Origin: Tateyamaria omphalii
Lineage (GTDB): Bacteria; Pseudomonadota; Alphaproteobacteria; Rhodobacterales; Rhodobacteraceae
Assembly (NCBI RefSeq): GCF_019802125.1
Contig: NZ_JAHVHT010000003.1
Location: forward strand, 310,001-374,000
Length of the DNA: 64,000 bases
Direction: 5' to 3'
The notes under the pieces: generated by a model
Database searches by the model: none
What the model saw: only the letters and a program-made list of their open reading frames with translations
What the model was told of the DNA's origin: nothing
Shown: positions 16,313-26,755 of the stretch, in pieces
Position numbering within the stretch: position 1 is the first letter of the stretch
Layout of the letters: every line of letters starts with the position of its first letter
Made by a program: the position numbers and the translations under genes

Positions 16313-17195
16313 TGCAGTGACCCCGCGCGGCCCGAAACCGCGCCCCCGCTTTTCGCGCACCAATATCATGCTCTACGGCACGCTGATTGTCGTGGCGGCC
16401 TACTACGCGCTCCCGCTCTACGTTATGATCGTCACGTCGCTTAAGGGCATGCCCGAAATCCGGATCGGCAACATCTTTGCCCCGCCGGTCGAGGTGACCT
16501 ATCAGCCTTGGGTCAAGGCGTGGGCAGAAGCCTGCACCGGCATCAATTGCGAGGGCCTGAGCCGCGGGTTCTGGAACTCGGTCCAGATCCTGATCCCATC
16601 CGTGATCCTGTCCATCGCGATTGCATCGGTGAACGGCTACGCGCTGGCGAACTGGAAGTTCAAAGGGTCCGAGGTGTTCTTCACCATTCTGATCGTTGGG
16701 GCCTTTATCCCCTATCAGGTGATGATCTACCCAATCGTGATCATCCTGCGCGAGATGGGGCTGTACGGAAACATCTGGGGACTGGTGCTGGTGCACACGG
16801 TCTTTGGCATGCCCATCCTCACGCTGCTCTTCCGGAACTACTTCACATCCGTCCCTGAGGAGCTGTTCAAGGCCGCGCGCGTCGACGGGGCAGGGTTCTG
16901 GGGTATCTATTTCCGCATCATGCTGCCCATGTCGCTGCCCATCTTCGTGGTGGCGATCATTCTGCAGGTCACAGGTATCTGGAACGACTTCCTGTTCGGC
17001 GTGATCTACACCAAGCCCGCCGACTATCCGATGACCGTGCAACTCAACAACATCGTCAACTCGGTGCAGGGCGTGAAGGAATACAACGTCAACATGGCCG
17101 CCACGCTGCTGACCGGTCTTGTTCCCCTCATCATCTACTTTGCATCCGGCAAGCTGTTTGTCCGGGGCATCGCCGCAGGCGCGGTGAAAGGCTGA
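16305..17195 (+). CDS. CUT1 ABC transporter permease (second)
   Basis: Inner-membrane MalG-type permease, 296 residues. The GTG at 16305 follows GGAGGCAAGAAAC and overlaps the previous stop. The EAA loop is KAARVDGAGFWGIYFRIMLP, near residue 192. A periplasmic loop, AWAEACTGINCEGLSRGFWNS, resembles permeases of glucose/mannose-type transporters. Three bases separate it from the ATPase gene. Confidence 0.85.
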   Translation: MADAVTPRGPKPRPRFSRTNIMLYGTLIVVAAYYALPLYVMIVTSLKGMPEIRIGNIFAPPVEVTYQPWVKAWAEACTGINCEGLSRGFWNSVQILIPSVILSIAIASVNGYALANWKFKGSEVFFTILIVGAFIPYQVMIYPIVIILREMGLYGNIWGLVLVHTVFGMPILTLLFRNYFTSVPEELFKAARVDGAGFWGIYFRIMLPMSLPIFVVAIILQVTGIWNDFLFGVIYTKPADYPMTVQLNNIVNSVQGVKEYNVNMAATLLTGLVPLIIYFASGKLFVRGIAAGAVKG

Positions 17196-17198
17196 TCC

Positions 17199-18272
17199 AT
17201 GACTTCTGTTCTTGTCAAAGACCTGACTTTGAAATTCGGCGCGCTGACCGTGCTCGACAACCTCAACATCGACATTCCGGAAGGCGAGTTCCTCGTCCTG
17301 CTGGGCGCATCCGGCTGCGGTAAGTCCACGTTGCTGAACTGCATTGCTGGTTTGCTGGACGTGACTGACGGCGAAATCCACATCAATGACCGCAATGTCA
17401 CGTGGGAGGAGCCCTCGGGCCGCGGCATCGGCATGGTGTTCCAATCCTACGCTCTCTATCCGCAGATGACGGTTGAGGGGAACCTGTCCTTTGGCCTGAA
17501 AAACGCGCGGATGCCGAAGGATGAGATCCAGAAGCGTGTGGCACGCGCCGCTGAGATTTTGCAGATCGAACCGCTATTACAACGCAAACCAGCGGCCTTG
17601 TCCGGGGGGCAGCGCCAGAGGGTCGCCATTGGGCGGGCGCTGGTGCGGGATGTGGATGTGTTCCTATTCGATGAGCCGTTGTCGAACCTGGATGCCAAGC
17701 TGCGCGCCGATCTGAGGGTCGAGATCAAGCGCCTGCATCACAGCCTGAAAAACACGATGATCTACGTGACCCACGATCAGGTGGAGGCGATGACGCTTGC
17801 CGACCGGATTGCCATCATGAAAGGCGGGATCATCCAGCAACTGGACACCCCGACCGAGATCTACAATCGGCCGAGGAACAAGTATGTCGCGGGCTTCATC
17901 GGCAGCCCCGAGATCAACTTTTTCGAAGGCACTATCGAGGGCGATGCCTTTGTCACTGGCGGCGCACGCCTGTCGCTTGACGGGTATGCGTTCAAGGTGA
18001 CCGCGACCAGTGGCCCAGCCTGGCTGGGCATTCGTCCAGAACATATCGTTTCGGGTGAGGCCGCCGCGTCACTGCCAGTCACTGCCGAAGTAACCGTGGA
18101 TCTTGTGGAACCTATGGGGTCTGACACGCTTGCGTGGGCCAGCCTTGCAGGTGTGCCGTTGCGCATCCGCATGGACGGGCAGGCGGCGGTGGCATCCGGT
18201 GACCGGATCAGGATCGGGTTTGACCCGGCCCGCGCGTCCCTTTTCGACAAGCAGACCGAGGAAAGGCTCTGA
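17199..18272 (+). CDS. CUT1 ABC transporter ATPase (MalK/UgpC type)
   Basis: A 357-residue ATPase with all catalytic motifs intact: Walker A GASGCGKST near 36-44, signature [15 protein letters not shown], Walker B LFDEP and switch His in [12 protein letters not shown]-terminal TOBE/OB domain follows. It would act as a homodimer. The next gene, a GH2 enzyme, begins 4 bp downstream. Confidence 0.88.
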   Translation: MTSVLVKDLTLKFGALTVLDNLNIDIPEGEFLVLLGASGCGKSTLLNCIAGLLDVTDGEIHINDRNVTWEEPSGRGIGMVFQSYALYPQMTVEGNLSFGLKNARMPKDEIQKRVARAAEILQIEPLLQRKPAALSGGQRQRVAIGRALVRDVDVFLFDEPLSNLDAKLRADLRVEIKRLHHSLKNTMIYVTHDQVEAMTLADRIAIMKGGIIQQLDTPTEIYNRPRNKYVAGFIGSPEINFFEGTIEGDAFVTGGARLSLDGYAFKVTATSGPAWLGIRPEHIVSGEAAASLPVTAEVTVDLVEPMGSDTLAWASLAGVPLRIRMDGQAAVASGDRIRIGFDPARASLFDKQTEERL

Positions 18273-18276
18273 CGCG

Positions 18277-20667
18277 ATGCTGGACCTGAGTGGCCCATGG
18301 CACTTGTCGGATGAGACGGGCCAGTACACCGCGCCAATGGTGCTTCCTGGCGATGGGATCGGTGCCTTGCGTGATGCTGGTGTCATCCCGGATCCGTATT
18401 GGGGCCGCAATGAATATGACTTGCGCTGGATCGGTGAACGCGACTGGCTGCTGACCCGCACCTTTCACGCCACAGGCCGGCACATGACCTTGGTCCTGTC
18501 GATGTTGGATACGGTCGTGGATGTTTCGCTGAACGGTAAGACTGTTCTGCACGCCGACAGCATGTTTCGCACCTACCGGGTCAATGTATCGGACGTTCTG
18601 GTTTTGGGCGAAAATGTTATCACGCTTCATTTCCGTTCCGCGCCGAGGATCGCCAAGGCGCGGGCTGAGGCGCAGCCTTTCCCAATACCTTTTCAAACCG
18701 ACAACTGCCCGATCCCGCACGGAAACATGCTGCGAAAACCGGAATGCGACTTCGGCTGGGATTGGAATATCGCGCTTGCGCCATTTGGCTTGTATGGCGA
18801 CATCCGGTTGGAACAGAGCGGTCCGCGCATCGCCGATGTGATCGTTGAGCAGCACCACAGCAACAATCGGGTCGTTGTCGATTGCACTGTTCTTGGCGAT
18901 GCCATCGCGGATGGAACTGAGATTTCCGTCAACTTGTGTGGTTTGACCGGTGTGAGCCAGATGCTCTCCGGCAAGGCCCGCGTGTCGCTGAATATCGAGG
19001 CACCGGACCTGTGGTGGCCCGTGAGCCATGGCGCGCAGGTTCTTCACGATCTGGTTGTTTCTGCTGAGACACTGCAGAAAACCTGCCGCATTGGTTTACG
19101 TGATATGCGACTGGTGACGGCGCCGGATGATGCGGGCACTGGTTTCGCCCTGAAAGTCAACGACCGCCCCATTTTCATGAAAGGTGCGAACTGGATCCCG
19201 GCAGATGCGCTGGCCGGTGCGATCACACCCGATACCTGTCGCGATCTGCTGCAATCGGCGGTGGATGCGAATATGAACATGATCCGCATCTGGGGCGGTG
19301 GGCGGTACGAGCCGGACTGGTTCTATGACCTCTGTGACGAGATGGGGCTGCTGGTGTGGCATGATTTCATGTTTGCCTGTCACCTCTATCCGTCGACGGA
19401 TGAGTTTCTGGCAGAGATCGACACGGAAGTCCGCGAACAGGTGGCTCGTTTGAACCATCATGCCTGCATCGCGTTGTGGTGTGGCGACAATGAGCTTTTG
19501 GGCGCCTTGACCTGGTACGAGGAAAGCCGCAACGACCGTGACCGCTACCTTGTGGCCTATGACCGATTGAACCGCACAATTGAAAAAGCGCTGCGGGAAA
19601 CCGCTCCAACCGCGATCTGGTGGCCTTCTAGCCCATCTCCCGGACCGCTGAGTTTCAGCGGGGACTGGCATGATGACAGTTCGGGTGACATGCATTTTTG
19701 GTCGGTCTGGCACGAGGGACGCGACTTCGAGCACTACCGGGAGATACGCCCGCGCTTTTGTTCCGAGTTCGGTTTCCAATCCTACCCATCGATGGACGTG
19801 ATCCAACGCTTTGCTGATCCCGCCGATTTCAACATCGCATCCCCAGTGATGGAGAGCCATCAGAAGAACGCGGGCGGCAATGCGCGGATTGCCGAGACGA
19901 TGTTTCGATACTTCCGTTTCCCCAAAAGTTTCGAAGACTTTGTCTATCTCAGCCAAGTGCAGCAAGCGCTTGCCATCAAGACAGCAGTTACCCATTGGCG
20001 CGGGTTGAAGCCGCACTGCATGGGCACACTCTACTGGCAGCTTAACGACACGTGGCCGGTGTGCTCCTGGTCGAGCCTTGATCACGGTGGAGGCTGGAAG
20101 CTGCTGCACCATGCTGCGCGACGTTTCTATGCCGATGTGACAGTAGTTGCCGTTCCAACGGGTGACGAGATTGAGCTCCGGGTCGTCAACGACACGGCAT
20201 CGGTCTGTGACGTGGATGTTGCGGTTTCCGCCGTTGCCCCAACAGGAGCGTTGCGGCCGCTTGGTCGGGCGTCTGTAAAATCAGGGACAGTTGAAGCGGT
20301 TAGTGCTCTGTCCGTTGCCGTAGATGCACTCGGCTCCGATGACATGCTTTGGTTCGAGTGGTCCGTGGATGGCCGCTCTACGTCATACGACCATTTCGCC
20401 CCGCATCGCTATAAGTCCTATCCGTTGATCGCACCGCATGTGGTGGCCGACATCAAGCAGGAAAAAAGCGCGTGGCGCATCACGCTGACGGCGCGGCATC
20501 TGGCTCTGTTTGTGTCCGTCGAAGCGGATCAGCCTGGCCGTTTCAGCGACAACTGCTTTGATCTGATCCCCGATAAACCCGTCACGATCCTCTTCCATCC
20601 GCGCGACGAGGAGAGTTTGCCAGACTTCACATTGCGCGATCTTCACTCTGCCACGCATCTTACCTGA
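18277..20667 (+). CDS. Glycoside hydrolase family 2, beta-mannosidase-like
   Basis: A 796-residue enzyme without a signal peptide, so cytoplasmic. The N-terminal jelly-roll is followed by an Ig-like domain and the TIM barrel. Catalytic residues in family positions are acid/base E406 in WCGDNE and nucleophile E497 in FCSEFGFQS. MIRIWGGGRYEPDWFYDLCDEMGLLVWHDF is the beta-mannosidase-type barrel signature. The ATG at 18277 begins the typical LDLSGPWHL start. It probably cleaves imported beta-mannosides, or less likely other beta-linked disaccharides, releasing monosaccharide for the isomerase and dehydrogenase that follow. Confidence 0.85.
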   Translation: MLDLSGPWHLSDETGQYTAPMVLPGDGIGALRDAGVIPDPYWGRNEYDLRWIGERDWLLTRTFHATGRHMTLVLSMLDTVVDVSLNGKTVLHADSMFRTYRVNVSDVLVLGENVITLHFRSAPRIAKARAEAQPFPIPFQTDNCPIPHGNMLRKPECDFGWDWNIALAPFGLYGDIRLEQSGPRIADVIVEQHHSNNRVVVDCTVLGDAIADGTEISVNLCGLTGVSQMLSGKARVSLNIEAPDLWWPVSHGAQVLHDLVVSAETLQKTCRIGLRDMRLVTAPDDAGTGFALKVNDRPIFMKGANWIPADALAGAITPDTCRDLLQSAVDANMNMIRIWGGGRYEPDWFYDLCDEMGLLVWHDFMFACHLYPSTDEFLAEIDTEVREQVARLNHHACIALWCGDNELLGALTWYEESRNDRDRYLVAYDRLNRTIEKALRETAPTAIWWPSSPSPGPLSFSGDWHDDSSGDMHFWSVWHEGRDFEHYREIRPRFCSEFGFQSYPSMDVIQRFADPADFNIASPVMESHQKNAGGNARIAETMFRYFRFPKSFEDFVYLSQVQQALAIKTAVTHWRGLKPHCMGTLYWQLNDTWPVCSWSSLDHGGGWKLLHHAARRFYADVTVVAVPTGDEIELRVVNDTASVCDVDVAVSAVAPTGALRPLGRASVKSGTVEAVSALSVAVDALGSDDMLWFEWSVDGRSTSYDHFAPHRYKSYPLIAPHVVADIKQEKSAWRITLTARHLALFVSVEADQPGRFSDNCFDLIPDKPVTILFHPRDEESLPDFTLRDLHSATHLT

Positions 20668-20678
20668 AAGGCCTCGAC

Positions 20679-21434
20679 ATGACCGCTTTGTCCTATCAGC
20701 TCTACAGCTCCCGTATGTTTCCGCCGCTCGAAGACACGCTCAGCATGCTGGCGGAGATCGGCTACGCACATGTTGAAGGCTACGGCGCTCTTGTCGCTGA
20801 TGCCGATGCGATGGATGCACTGGAGCGCGGGCTTCAGGCCACTGGGCTGACGATGCCAAGCTGTCATGTCGGTCTGGCCATGTGTGAAAGCGATCCGGAC
20901 GGCGTTCTGCGCATTGCAGAACGTTTCGGGATCGAAACGGTTGTGATCCCATTCATCATGCCAGAGGACCGTCCGACGGACGTTGCAGGTTGGCTGGCAT
21001 TCGGCGCAAGACTCTCCGCCGTAGCCGAAAAGCTGGCCAAAGCCGGTCGTAGGCTGGCCTATCACAACCACGATTTCGAGTTTGTGCCACTGGCCGACGG
21101 CAGTTTGCCGATCGATCTGATCCTCGAAGCTGCACCCGAGGTGTTGTTCGAGTATGACGTCGCCTGGGCCGTACGCGCGGCAGCTGACCCCATGGCGCCC
21201 ATTGACCGCTACGGCGCACGCATTGCCATCGCCCATCTCAAGGACATCGCGCCGGAGGGCGAGGCTGCGGACGAGGAAGGTTGGGCCGACGTGGGCCACG
21301 GCACCATGGAATGGCCAACGCTGTTCAATGCGCTCAAGGCTGCGGGGACGCGGTACTTCGCTGCCGAACACGACAACCCGAGCGATCACAGGCGCTTTGC
21401 CCAACGGTCGTTTGACGCGACCCAGACCTTTTGA
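20679..21434 (+). CDS. Sugar phosphate isomerase/epimerase-like TIM-barrel protein
   Basis: A 251-residue protein of the xylose isomerase-like/AP-endonuclease 2 superfamily. Metal-site residues are visible in YHNHDFEF (His and Glu of the barrel), FEYDVAWAVRA, AHLKDI and AAEHDNPSDH. It lies 11 bp after the GH2 gene and before a Gfo/Idh/MocA dehydrogenase. The pairing is common in oligosaccharide catabolic operons, where the two process an oxidised sugar. The exact substrate cannot be told. Confidence 0.8.
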   Translation: MTALSYQLYSSRMFPPLEDTLSMLAEIGYAHVEGYGALVADADAMDALERGLQATGLTMPSCHVGLAMCESDPDGVLRIAERFGIETVVIPFIMPEDRPTDVAGWLAFGARLSAVAEKLAKAGRRLAYHNHDFEFVPLADGSLPIDLILEAAPEVLFEYDVAWAVRAAADPMAPIDRYGARIAIAHLKDIAPEGEAADEEGWADVGHGTMEWPTLFNALKAAGTRYFAAEHDNPSDHRRFAQRSFDATQTF

Positions 21435-21445
21435 AGGAGACCGCC

Positions 21446-22570
21446 ATGCAAGGCATTGGCATCATTGGATGCGGCAACATTTCGACCGCATATCTCACCC
21501 TTGCGCCCCTTTTCAAAGGGCTTGAGGTCCGCGCCGTTGCAGACCTGAACCCGTCTGCGGCACAGGCGCAGGCCTCTGCCTTTGGCGTGCGGGCTAACAC
21601 TGTCGACGGCCTGCTGGCTGCGGATGACATCGACATCGTTGTGAACCTGACCATCCCGGACGCGCATTTCGAGGTGACACGCGCCATTCTGGAGGCGGGC
21701 AAGCACGCCTATTCGGAAAAGCCCATCGTTCTAACGCAGGAGCAGGGCGAGATCCTCCGCGGCCTTGCGGCCGAGAAGAACCTGCGCATTGGTTCTGCCC
21801 CCGACACCTTCCTCGGTGGAGCACATCAGGCAGCACGTGCGGCCATTGACGCGGGTCAAATCGGTGAAGTGGTCGCGGGTACCGCGCATGTGATGAGCCA
21901 CGGGATGGAGCATTGGCATCCTAACCCGGACTTCTTTTTCCTGCCCGGTGCAGGACCGATGCTGGACATCGGCCCCTACTACGTGACCAACCTGGTTCAG
22001 CTTCTCGGCCCTGTGAAACGTGTCGGCGCGCTGACATCGACGCCGTCAACAACACGCACCATCCTGTCGGAACCGCGGCGGGGTGAGATAATCCCGGTCA
22101 AGACGCCCACCAACATCCATGCCCTGCTTGAGTTCGTGAACGGAGCGACCATCACACTGTCGACCTCATGGGACGTCTGGGCGCACCGTCACGGGAACAT
22201 GGAACTCTACGGAACAGAAGGGACCATGTTCCTGCCGGATCCGAACTGGTTCTCCGGCACGGTCGAGGTGACAGGCAAGGACGGTGAAACACGCGCGCTT
22301 GAAACTGAGAACCATCCGTTGGGCGTGCCCAACCAAGAAAACAATGGCGCGGCTAAGGCGAACTACCGTACTGCCGGCCTGGCCGACATGGCCGCCGCCA
22401 TGAACGAAGGGCGTCCGCACCGCTGTTCGCTGGAGCTGGCGCTTCATGCGGTTGATGTGATGACGTCGGTTCTAAAGGCCGGTGAGACGGGCGAGATGGT
22501 CACGCTCAGCACCACTTGCACACGGCCGGAACCATTGACCGAAGAAGATGCGAAAGCGTTGCTGAAGTAA
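21446..22570 (+). CDS. Gfo/Idh/MocA-family sugar dehydrogenase
   Basis: A 374-residue NAD(P)-dependent oxidoreductase. The Rossmann fingerprint GIIGCGNIS is at the N-terminus, the family motif YSEKPIV (catalytic-site Lys) near 90, and GPMLDIGPYYVTNLVQLLG carries the Asp-x3-Tyr substrate site. The ATG at 21446 is preceded by AAGGAG; an in-frame start 15 bp upstream would overlap the previous gene. It ends the operon at a bidirectional terminator shared with mtlK. Confidence 0.85.
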   Translation: MQGIGIIGCGNISTAYLTLAPLFKGLEVRAVADLNPSAAQAQASAFGVRANTVDGLLAADDIDIVVNLTIPDAHFEVTRAILEAGKHAYSEKPIVLTQEQGEILRGLAAEKNLRIGSAPDTFLGGAHQAARAAIDAGQIGEVVAGTAHVMSHGMEHWHPNPDFFFLPGAGPMLDIGPYYVTNLVQLLGPVKRVGALTSTPSTTRTILSEPRRGEIIPVKTPTNIHALLEFVNGATITLSTSWDVWAHRHGNMELYGTEGTMFLPDPNWFSGTVEVTGKDGETRALETENHPLGVPNQENNGAAKANYRTAGLADMAAAMNEGRPHRCSLELALHAVDVMTSVLKAGETGEMVTLSTTCTRPEPLTEEDAKALLK

Positions 22571-22571
22571 G

Positions 22572-22598
22572 GGCAGGGGCGCGTCAGGCGCCCTTGCC
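22572..22598. terminator. Bidirectional terminator-like hairpin between convergent operons
   Basis: GGCAGGGGCGC (22572-22582) pairs with GCGCCCTTGCC (22588-22598) in an 11-bp stem with one G-T wobble and a 5-nt loop. It starts 2 bp after the dehydrogenase stop and contains the last codons of the opposing mtlK gene, so it can end both transcripts. No long U-run is seen. Confidence 0.6.
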
Positions 22599-24086
22599 AA
22601 GATGCCGGGACAGGGCGGCATCCACGCCATCAGCCCAAATCAGGCTTAACCAAGCCTCGAATGATGTGCTGAACGCCTCTTCGTTCGCAAGCTCTTGATA
22701 ATACTGGTTTTGCGCGAGCCAAGCCTGCGGGTTGGTCTTGGCCTGTTCGGCTGCCGCGACCAGCGCATCCCAATGCGGATCGTTCGGCTCGATCCGACTT
22801 CCGTCCTGGCGGGTACCTGCACACATCCGCGCCCAGAGCGCTTCGACCAGGCTCAACCCATCGACTGTGCCACCCGCTTTCAGTGCATCTCGCAGGATTG
22901 GGAGGACAAAGCCGGTGTGGCGCGATGAGCCATCGAAGGCCACGCGCCGCGTGGTGTCACGGATTTCCGGATTGGAGAACCGGGTTTCGATCAGGTCCAC
23001 ATACGCCGTTGGCGTGAAACCCGGCACTTCGAACACGTAGGGTGCGATTTCCTCCATCTGCACCTTGCGGAAAAAGGCCCGGATTTGCGGATGCGACATG
23101 CAGTCGGCAATCGTCTGCAGCCCCAGCAACTCACCGGCGTTGGCCAGCACCTGATGTCCCGCGTTCAGAATGCGAATTTTCATCGCCTCGTAGGTATGGA
23201 CCTCGTCGGTGAAGATGGCACCTGCCTTGTCCCAGTCGGGACGCCCGGCGCAAAAGGCGTCTTCGATCACCCATTGGCGAAAGTTTTCATGGGTCACAGG
23301 AGCGGCATCAGCGATGCCGAATTGGGCCGCGAGCGCAATCTCGTTCGGACCCGTTGCGGGCACGATGCAATCCACCATCGAATTGGGAAATGTTGCGTGA
23401 GTGGTGAGCCAATCAGCGAGGGTGGGGTCGGTTGCGCGCGCAAGCGTGACGATCACGTCACGCAGGATATCGCCATTGCCTTGGAGGTTGTCGCAGCTTT
23501 GGCTGGTGAATGGGCCAACGCCCGCAGCCTTGCGCCGCGCCAGTGCGGCGACCATGGCACCGAAGGCAGTACCGGGTGTTTCGGGGTGCGCGATGTCGCG
23601 GGCGATGTCAGGGTGCGACAGGTCCAGACCGCCCGTATTCGGATCGATGTAATAACCACCTTCTGTCACTGTAAGCGCGACGATGCGGATATCGGACCGC
23701 GCCATTGTTTCAATCAGTGAGGCGTTGTCCGCCTCGACAGGCAGAAAGTCGATCATGGAGCCCACGACCTCGGCCGAACTGCCGCTTGGGTCGAGTTCGA
23801 CCAGCGTTGTCAGGCAGTCCTGTGCCAGCAGCTTGTCCCGCATGACCGCGTCGCCGGGACGCACACCTGCACCGATGATGGCCCAGTCTTGCGCCAGTCC
23901 GTCCTGCATCAGCCGATGCAGATACCACGCCTGGTGGCCGCGGTGAAAATTACCGACACCGATGTGCACGATGCCGGGGCGCAAGCCTGCGCGGTCGTAA
24001 GTGGGGCGCAGAACCTCATCAGGCAGCGCCGGAAGCGCCGCATCCGAAAGGGGAACAGCGGGGCGTTTCGCGGAACCGTCTGCCAT
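22584..24086 (-). CDS. mtlK: Mannitol 2-dehydrogenase (polyol-specific long-chain dehydrogenase)
   Basis: A 500-residue NAD-dependent enzyme converting D-mannitol (and related polyols) to fructose. The GIVHIGVGNFHRGHQ nucleotide-binding start is near residue 41. The catalytic motif of polyol-specific long-chain dehydrogenases, Lys-x4-Asn-x2-His in MKIRILNAGHQ, is intact. The start at 24086 (MADGSAKRP) overlaps the smoS stop as ATGA and is preferred to an in-frame ATG 12 bp upstream. Position after smoS reproduces the Rhodobacter sphaeroides smo-mtlK operon. Fructuronate reductase is a close relative but is less likely here. Confidence 0.88.
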   Translation of the reverse strand: MADGSAKRPAVPLSDAALPALPDEVLRPTYDRAGLRPGIVHIGVGNFHRGHQAWYLHRLMQDGLAQDWAIIGAGVRPGDAVMRDKLLAQDCLTTLVELDPSGSSAEVVGSMIDFLPVEADNASLIETMARSDIRIVALTVTEGGYYIDPNTGGLDLSHPDIARDIAHPETPGTAFGAMVAALARRKAAGVGPFTSQSCDNLQGNGDILRDVIVTLARATDPTLADWLTTHATFPNSMVDCIVPATGPNEIALAAQFGIADAAPVTHENFRQWVIEDAFCAGRPDWDKAGAIFTDEVHTYEAMKIRILNAGHQVLANAGELLGLQTIADCMSHPQIRAFFRKVQMEEIAPYVFEVPGFTPTAYVDLIETRFSNPEIRDTTRRVAFDGSSRHTGFVLPILRDALKAGGTVDGLSLVEALWARMCAGTRQDGSRIEPNDPHWDALVAAAEQAKTNPQAWLAQNQYYQELANEEAFSTSFEAWLSLIWADGVDAALSRHLGKGA

Positions 24087-24861
24087 CAGCTCATCCATTG
24101 TCCGCCATCGACGTTGTATGTTTGGGCGACGATGTATTCCGCCTCGTCACTCGCCAGGAACACTGCCATGCCAGTGAGGTCGTCGGCTGTACCCATCCGA
24201 CCATACGGAACCGCCTCGCCGACTTCACGTTTCTTCTGGCCCGGTGCCTTGCCTTCATACTTGGCAAAGAAGGCGTCGACCCCGTCCCAATGCTCGCCAT
24301 CGACCACGCCGGGTGCGATGGCGTTCACGTTGATGCCGTGCTGGATCAGGTTCAGCCCCGCAGATTGGGTCAGCGAGATGACGGCCGCCTTGGTCGCGCA
24401 ATAGACTGCCACAAGCGGCTCGCCCCTACGGCCAGCCTGGCTAGCCATGTTGATGATGCGCCCCTTGATCCCGTTGTCGATCATGTGCTGCGCAACGGCC
24501 TGCATGGTAAACAGCGTGCCTTTGACATTGATGTCGAAGCAGCGGGCAAAATCGTCTTCGGTGATCTCGGTGATGGGTGCAGCGGTAAAGATCGCGGCGT
24601 TGTTGATCAAAATGTCGATGGGCCCGAAGCCACAGCTTTCCGCCATGCCAAGCGCTTCGCGAATGCTGTCGGTATCCGTCACGTCCATCCGCACGGACAG
24701 CGCATTGTCGCGGTCCAAGGTATTGGCCGTTTCCGCCGCCCGGTCCTGGTCGATGTCGGCGATGATCACGCGCGCGCCTTCACGCAGATAGGCCTCAGCA
24801 AAGGCCTGGCCGATCCCGCGGGCTGCCCCGGTAATCAGGGCCGTTTTTCCGGCAAGCCGCG

Positions 24862-24865
<4 letters not shown>
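24086..24865 (-). CDS. smoS: Sorbitol dehydrogenase, short-chain (SmoS-like)
   Basis: A 259-residue short-chain dehydrogenase. The cofactor fingerprint TGAARGIG is near residues 12-19, the NNAA motif is present, and the catalytic set is Ser in [11 protein letters not shown] with Tyr and Lys in YCATKAA. Asp in IIADID suggests NAD preference. It oxidises sorbitol (and galactitol in the Rhodobacter homologue) to the ketose. It overlaps smoK by 4 bp and mtlK by ATGA, so transport and oxidation are translationally coupled. Confidence 0.88.
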
Positions 24866-25866
<1,001 letters not shown>

Positions 25867-25916
25867 TGGTTTTCCTTTTTATGCGGTTCCGCGTTGCTCG
25901 GTGAGCGCGGGCATTC

Positions 25917-26750
25917 CTATTTCACGGCGCCGAAGGTCAGGCCTTGGACCAATTGTTTTTGACAGAACCAGCCCAGAACGATGATCGGGCCGACAGCGGC
26001 GGCAGAGACGGCGGACAGGCGGCCAAAGAACAGACCCTCGGGCGCGCGGTTGCCTTCGATCAGCTTGGAGAGTGTGGCAGCCTCGGTCGTGGTCAGGCGG
26101 ACCGTCCAATACGCTTCGTTCCAGCAGAAGATGAAGCACAGGAGGGCCGTCGATGCGATGCCGCCCCAGGCCAGCGGGATCAGGATTTCCTTGACCTCAC
26201 CCCAAGTGCTCACCCCGTCCATCTGACCCGCTTCGATGATGTCCTTGGGGATTTCCTTGAAGTAGGTGAAGAGCATCCAGATCACGATGGGAAGGTTGAT
26301 CAGCATCAAGACCACAATGACCATGAAGTGGGTGTCAAAGAGGCCCAGGCTCTTGGTCAGGAACGTCATCGGATAGAGCACGGCGGCGGCGGGCAACATC
26401 TTGGTCGACAGCATCCACATCAGCACGTCCTTGGTCGCCCGGCTGGGGTTGAAGGCCATGGCGTAGGCACATGGGATACCGACGGCGAGGGCAAAGATCG
26501 TGGCAAAGACCGACGTGATGACCGAGTTGGTCGCAAAGCGCCAATAGTCGTAGTTCTCGGTCATGTTCAGGTAATTTTCCAACGTGGGCGTGAAGAAAAT
26601 CAGGAACTCGGGCTTCACCGCGTCGGCGTCGGTTTTAAAGCTGGTCAGGATCAGCCAGAAGATCGGGAAGAAGAACAACAGGCCCACGACCCACGCCAGC
26701 ACAGGGCGGCTCAGTTTTCCGAAGCGGGATGTTTCTGCAACGATGGCCAT
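25917..26750 (-). CDS. smoG: Polyol ABC transporter permease SmoG
   Basis: A 277-residue MalG-type inner-membrane permease with about six helices. The EAA loop is EAGQMDGVSTWGEVKEILIPL, at about residues 175-195. It begins 5 bp after the smoF stop. A conserved C-terminus, CQKQLVQGLTFGAVK, is typical of the second permease of CUT1 systems. Confidence 0.87.
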   Translation of the reverse strand: MAIVAETSRFGKLSRPVLAWVVGLLFFFPIFWLILTSFKTDADAVKPEFLIFFTPTLENYLNMTENYDYWRFATNSVITSVFATIFALAVGIPCAYAMAFNPSRATKDVLMWMLSTKMLPAAAVLYPMTFLTKSLGLFDTHFMVIVVLMLINLPIVIWMLFTYFKEIPKDIIEAGQMDGVSTWGEVKEILIPLAWGGIASTALLCFIFCWNEAYWTVRLTTTEAATLSKLIEGNRAPEGLFFGRLSAVSAAAVGPIIVLGWFCQKQLVQGLTFGAVK

Positions 26751-26755
26751 GGTGC

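Noticed and set aside
22584-24086. Naming the long-chain dehydrogenase as fructuronate reductase
   Set aside because: Both belong to the same family, but the smoEFGKS context and absence of hexuronate genes favour mannitol dehydrogenase.
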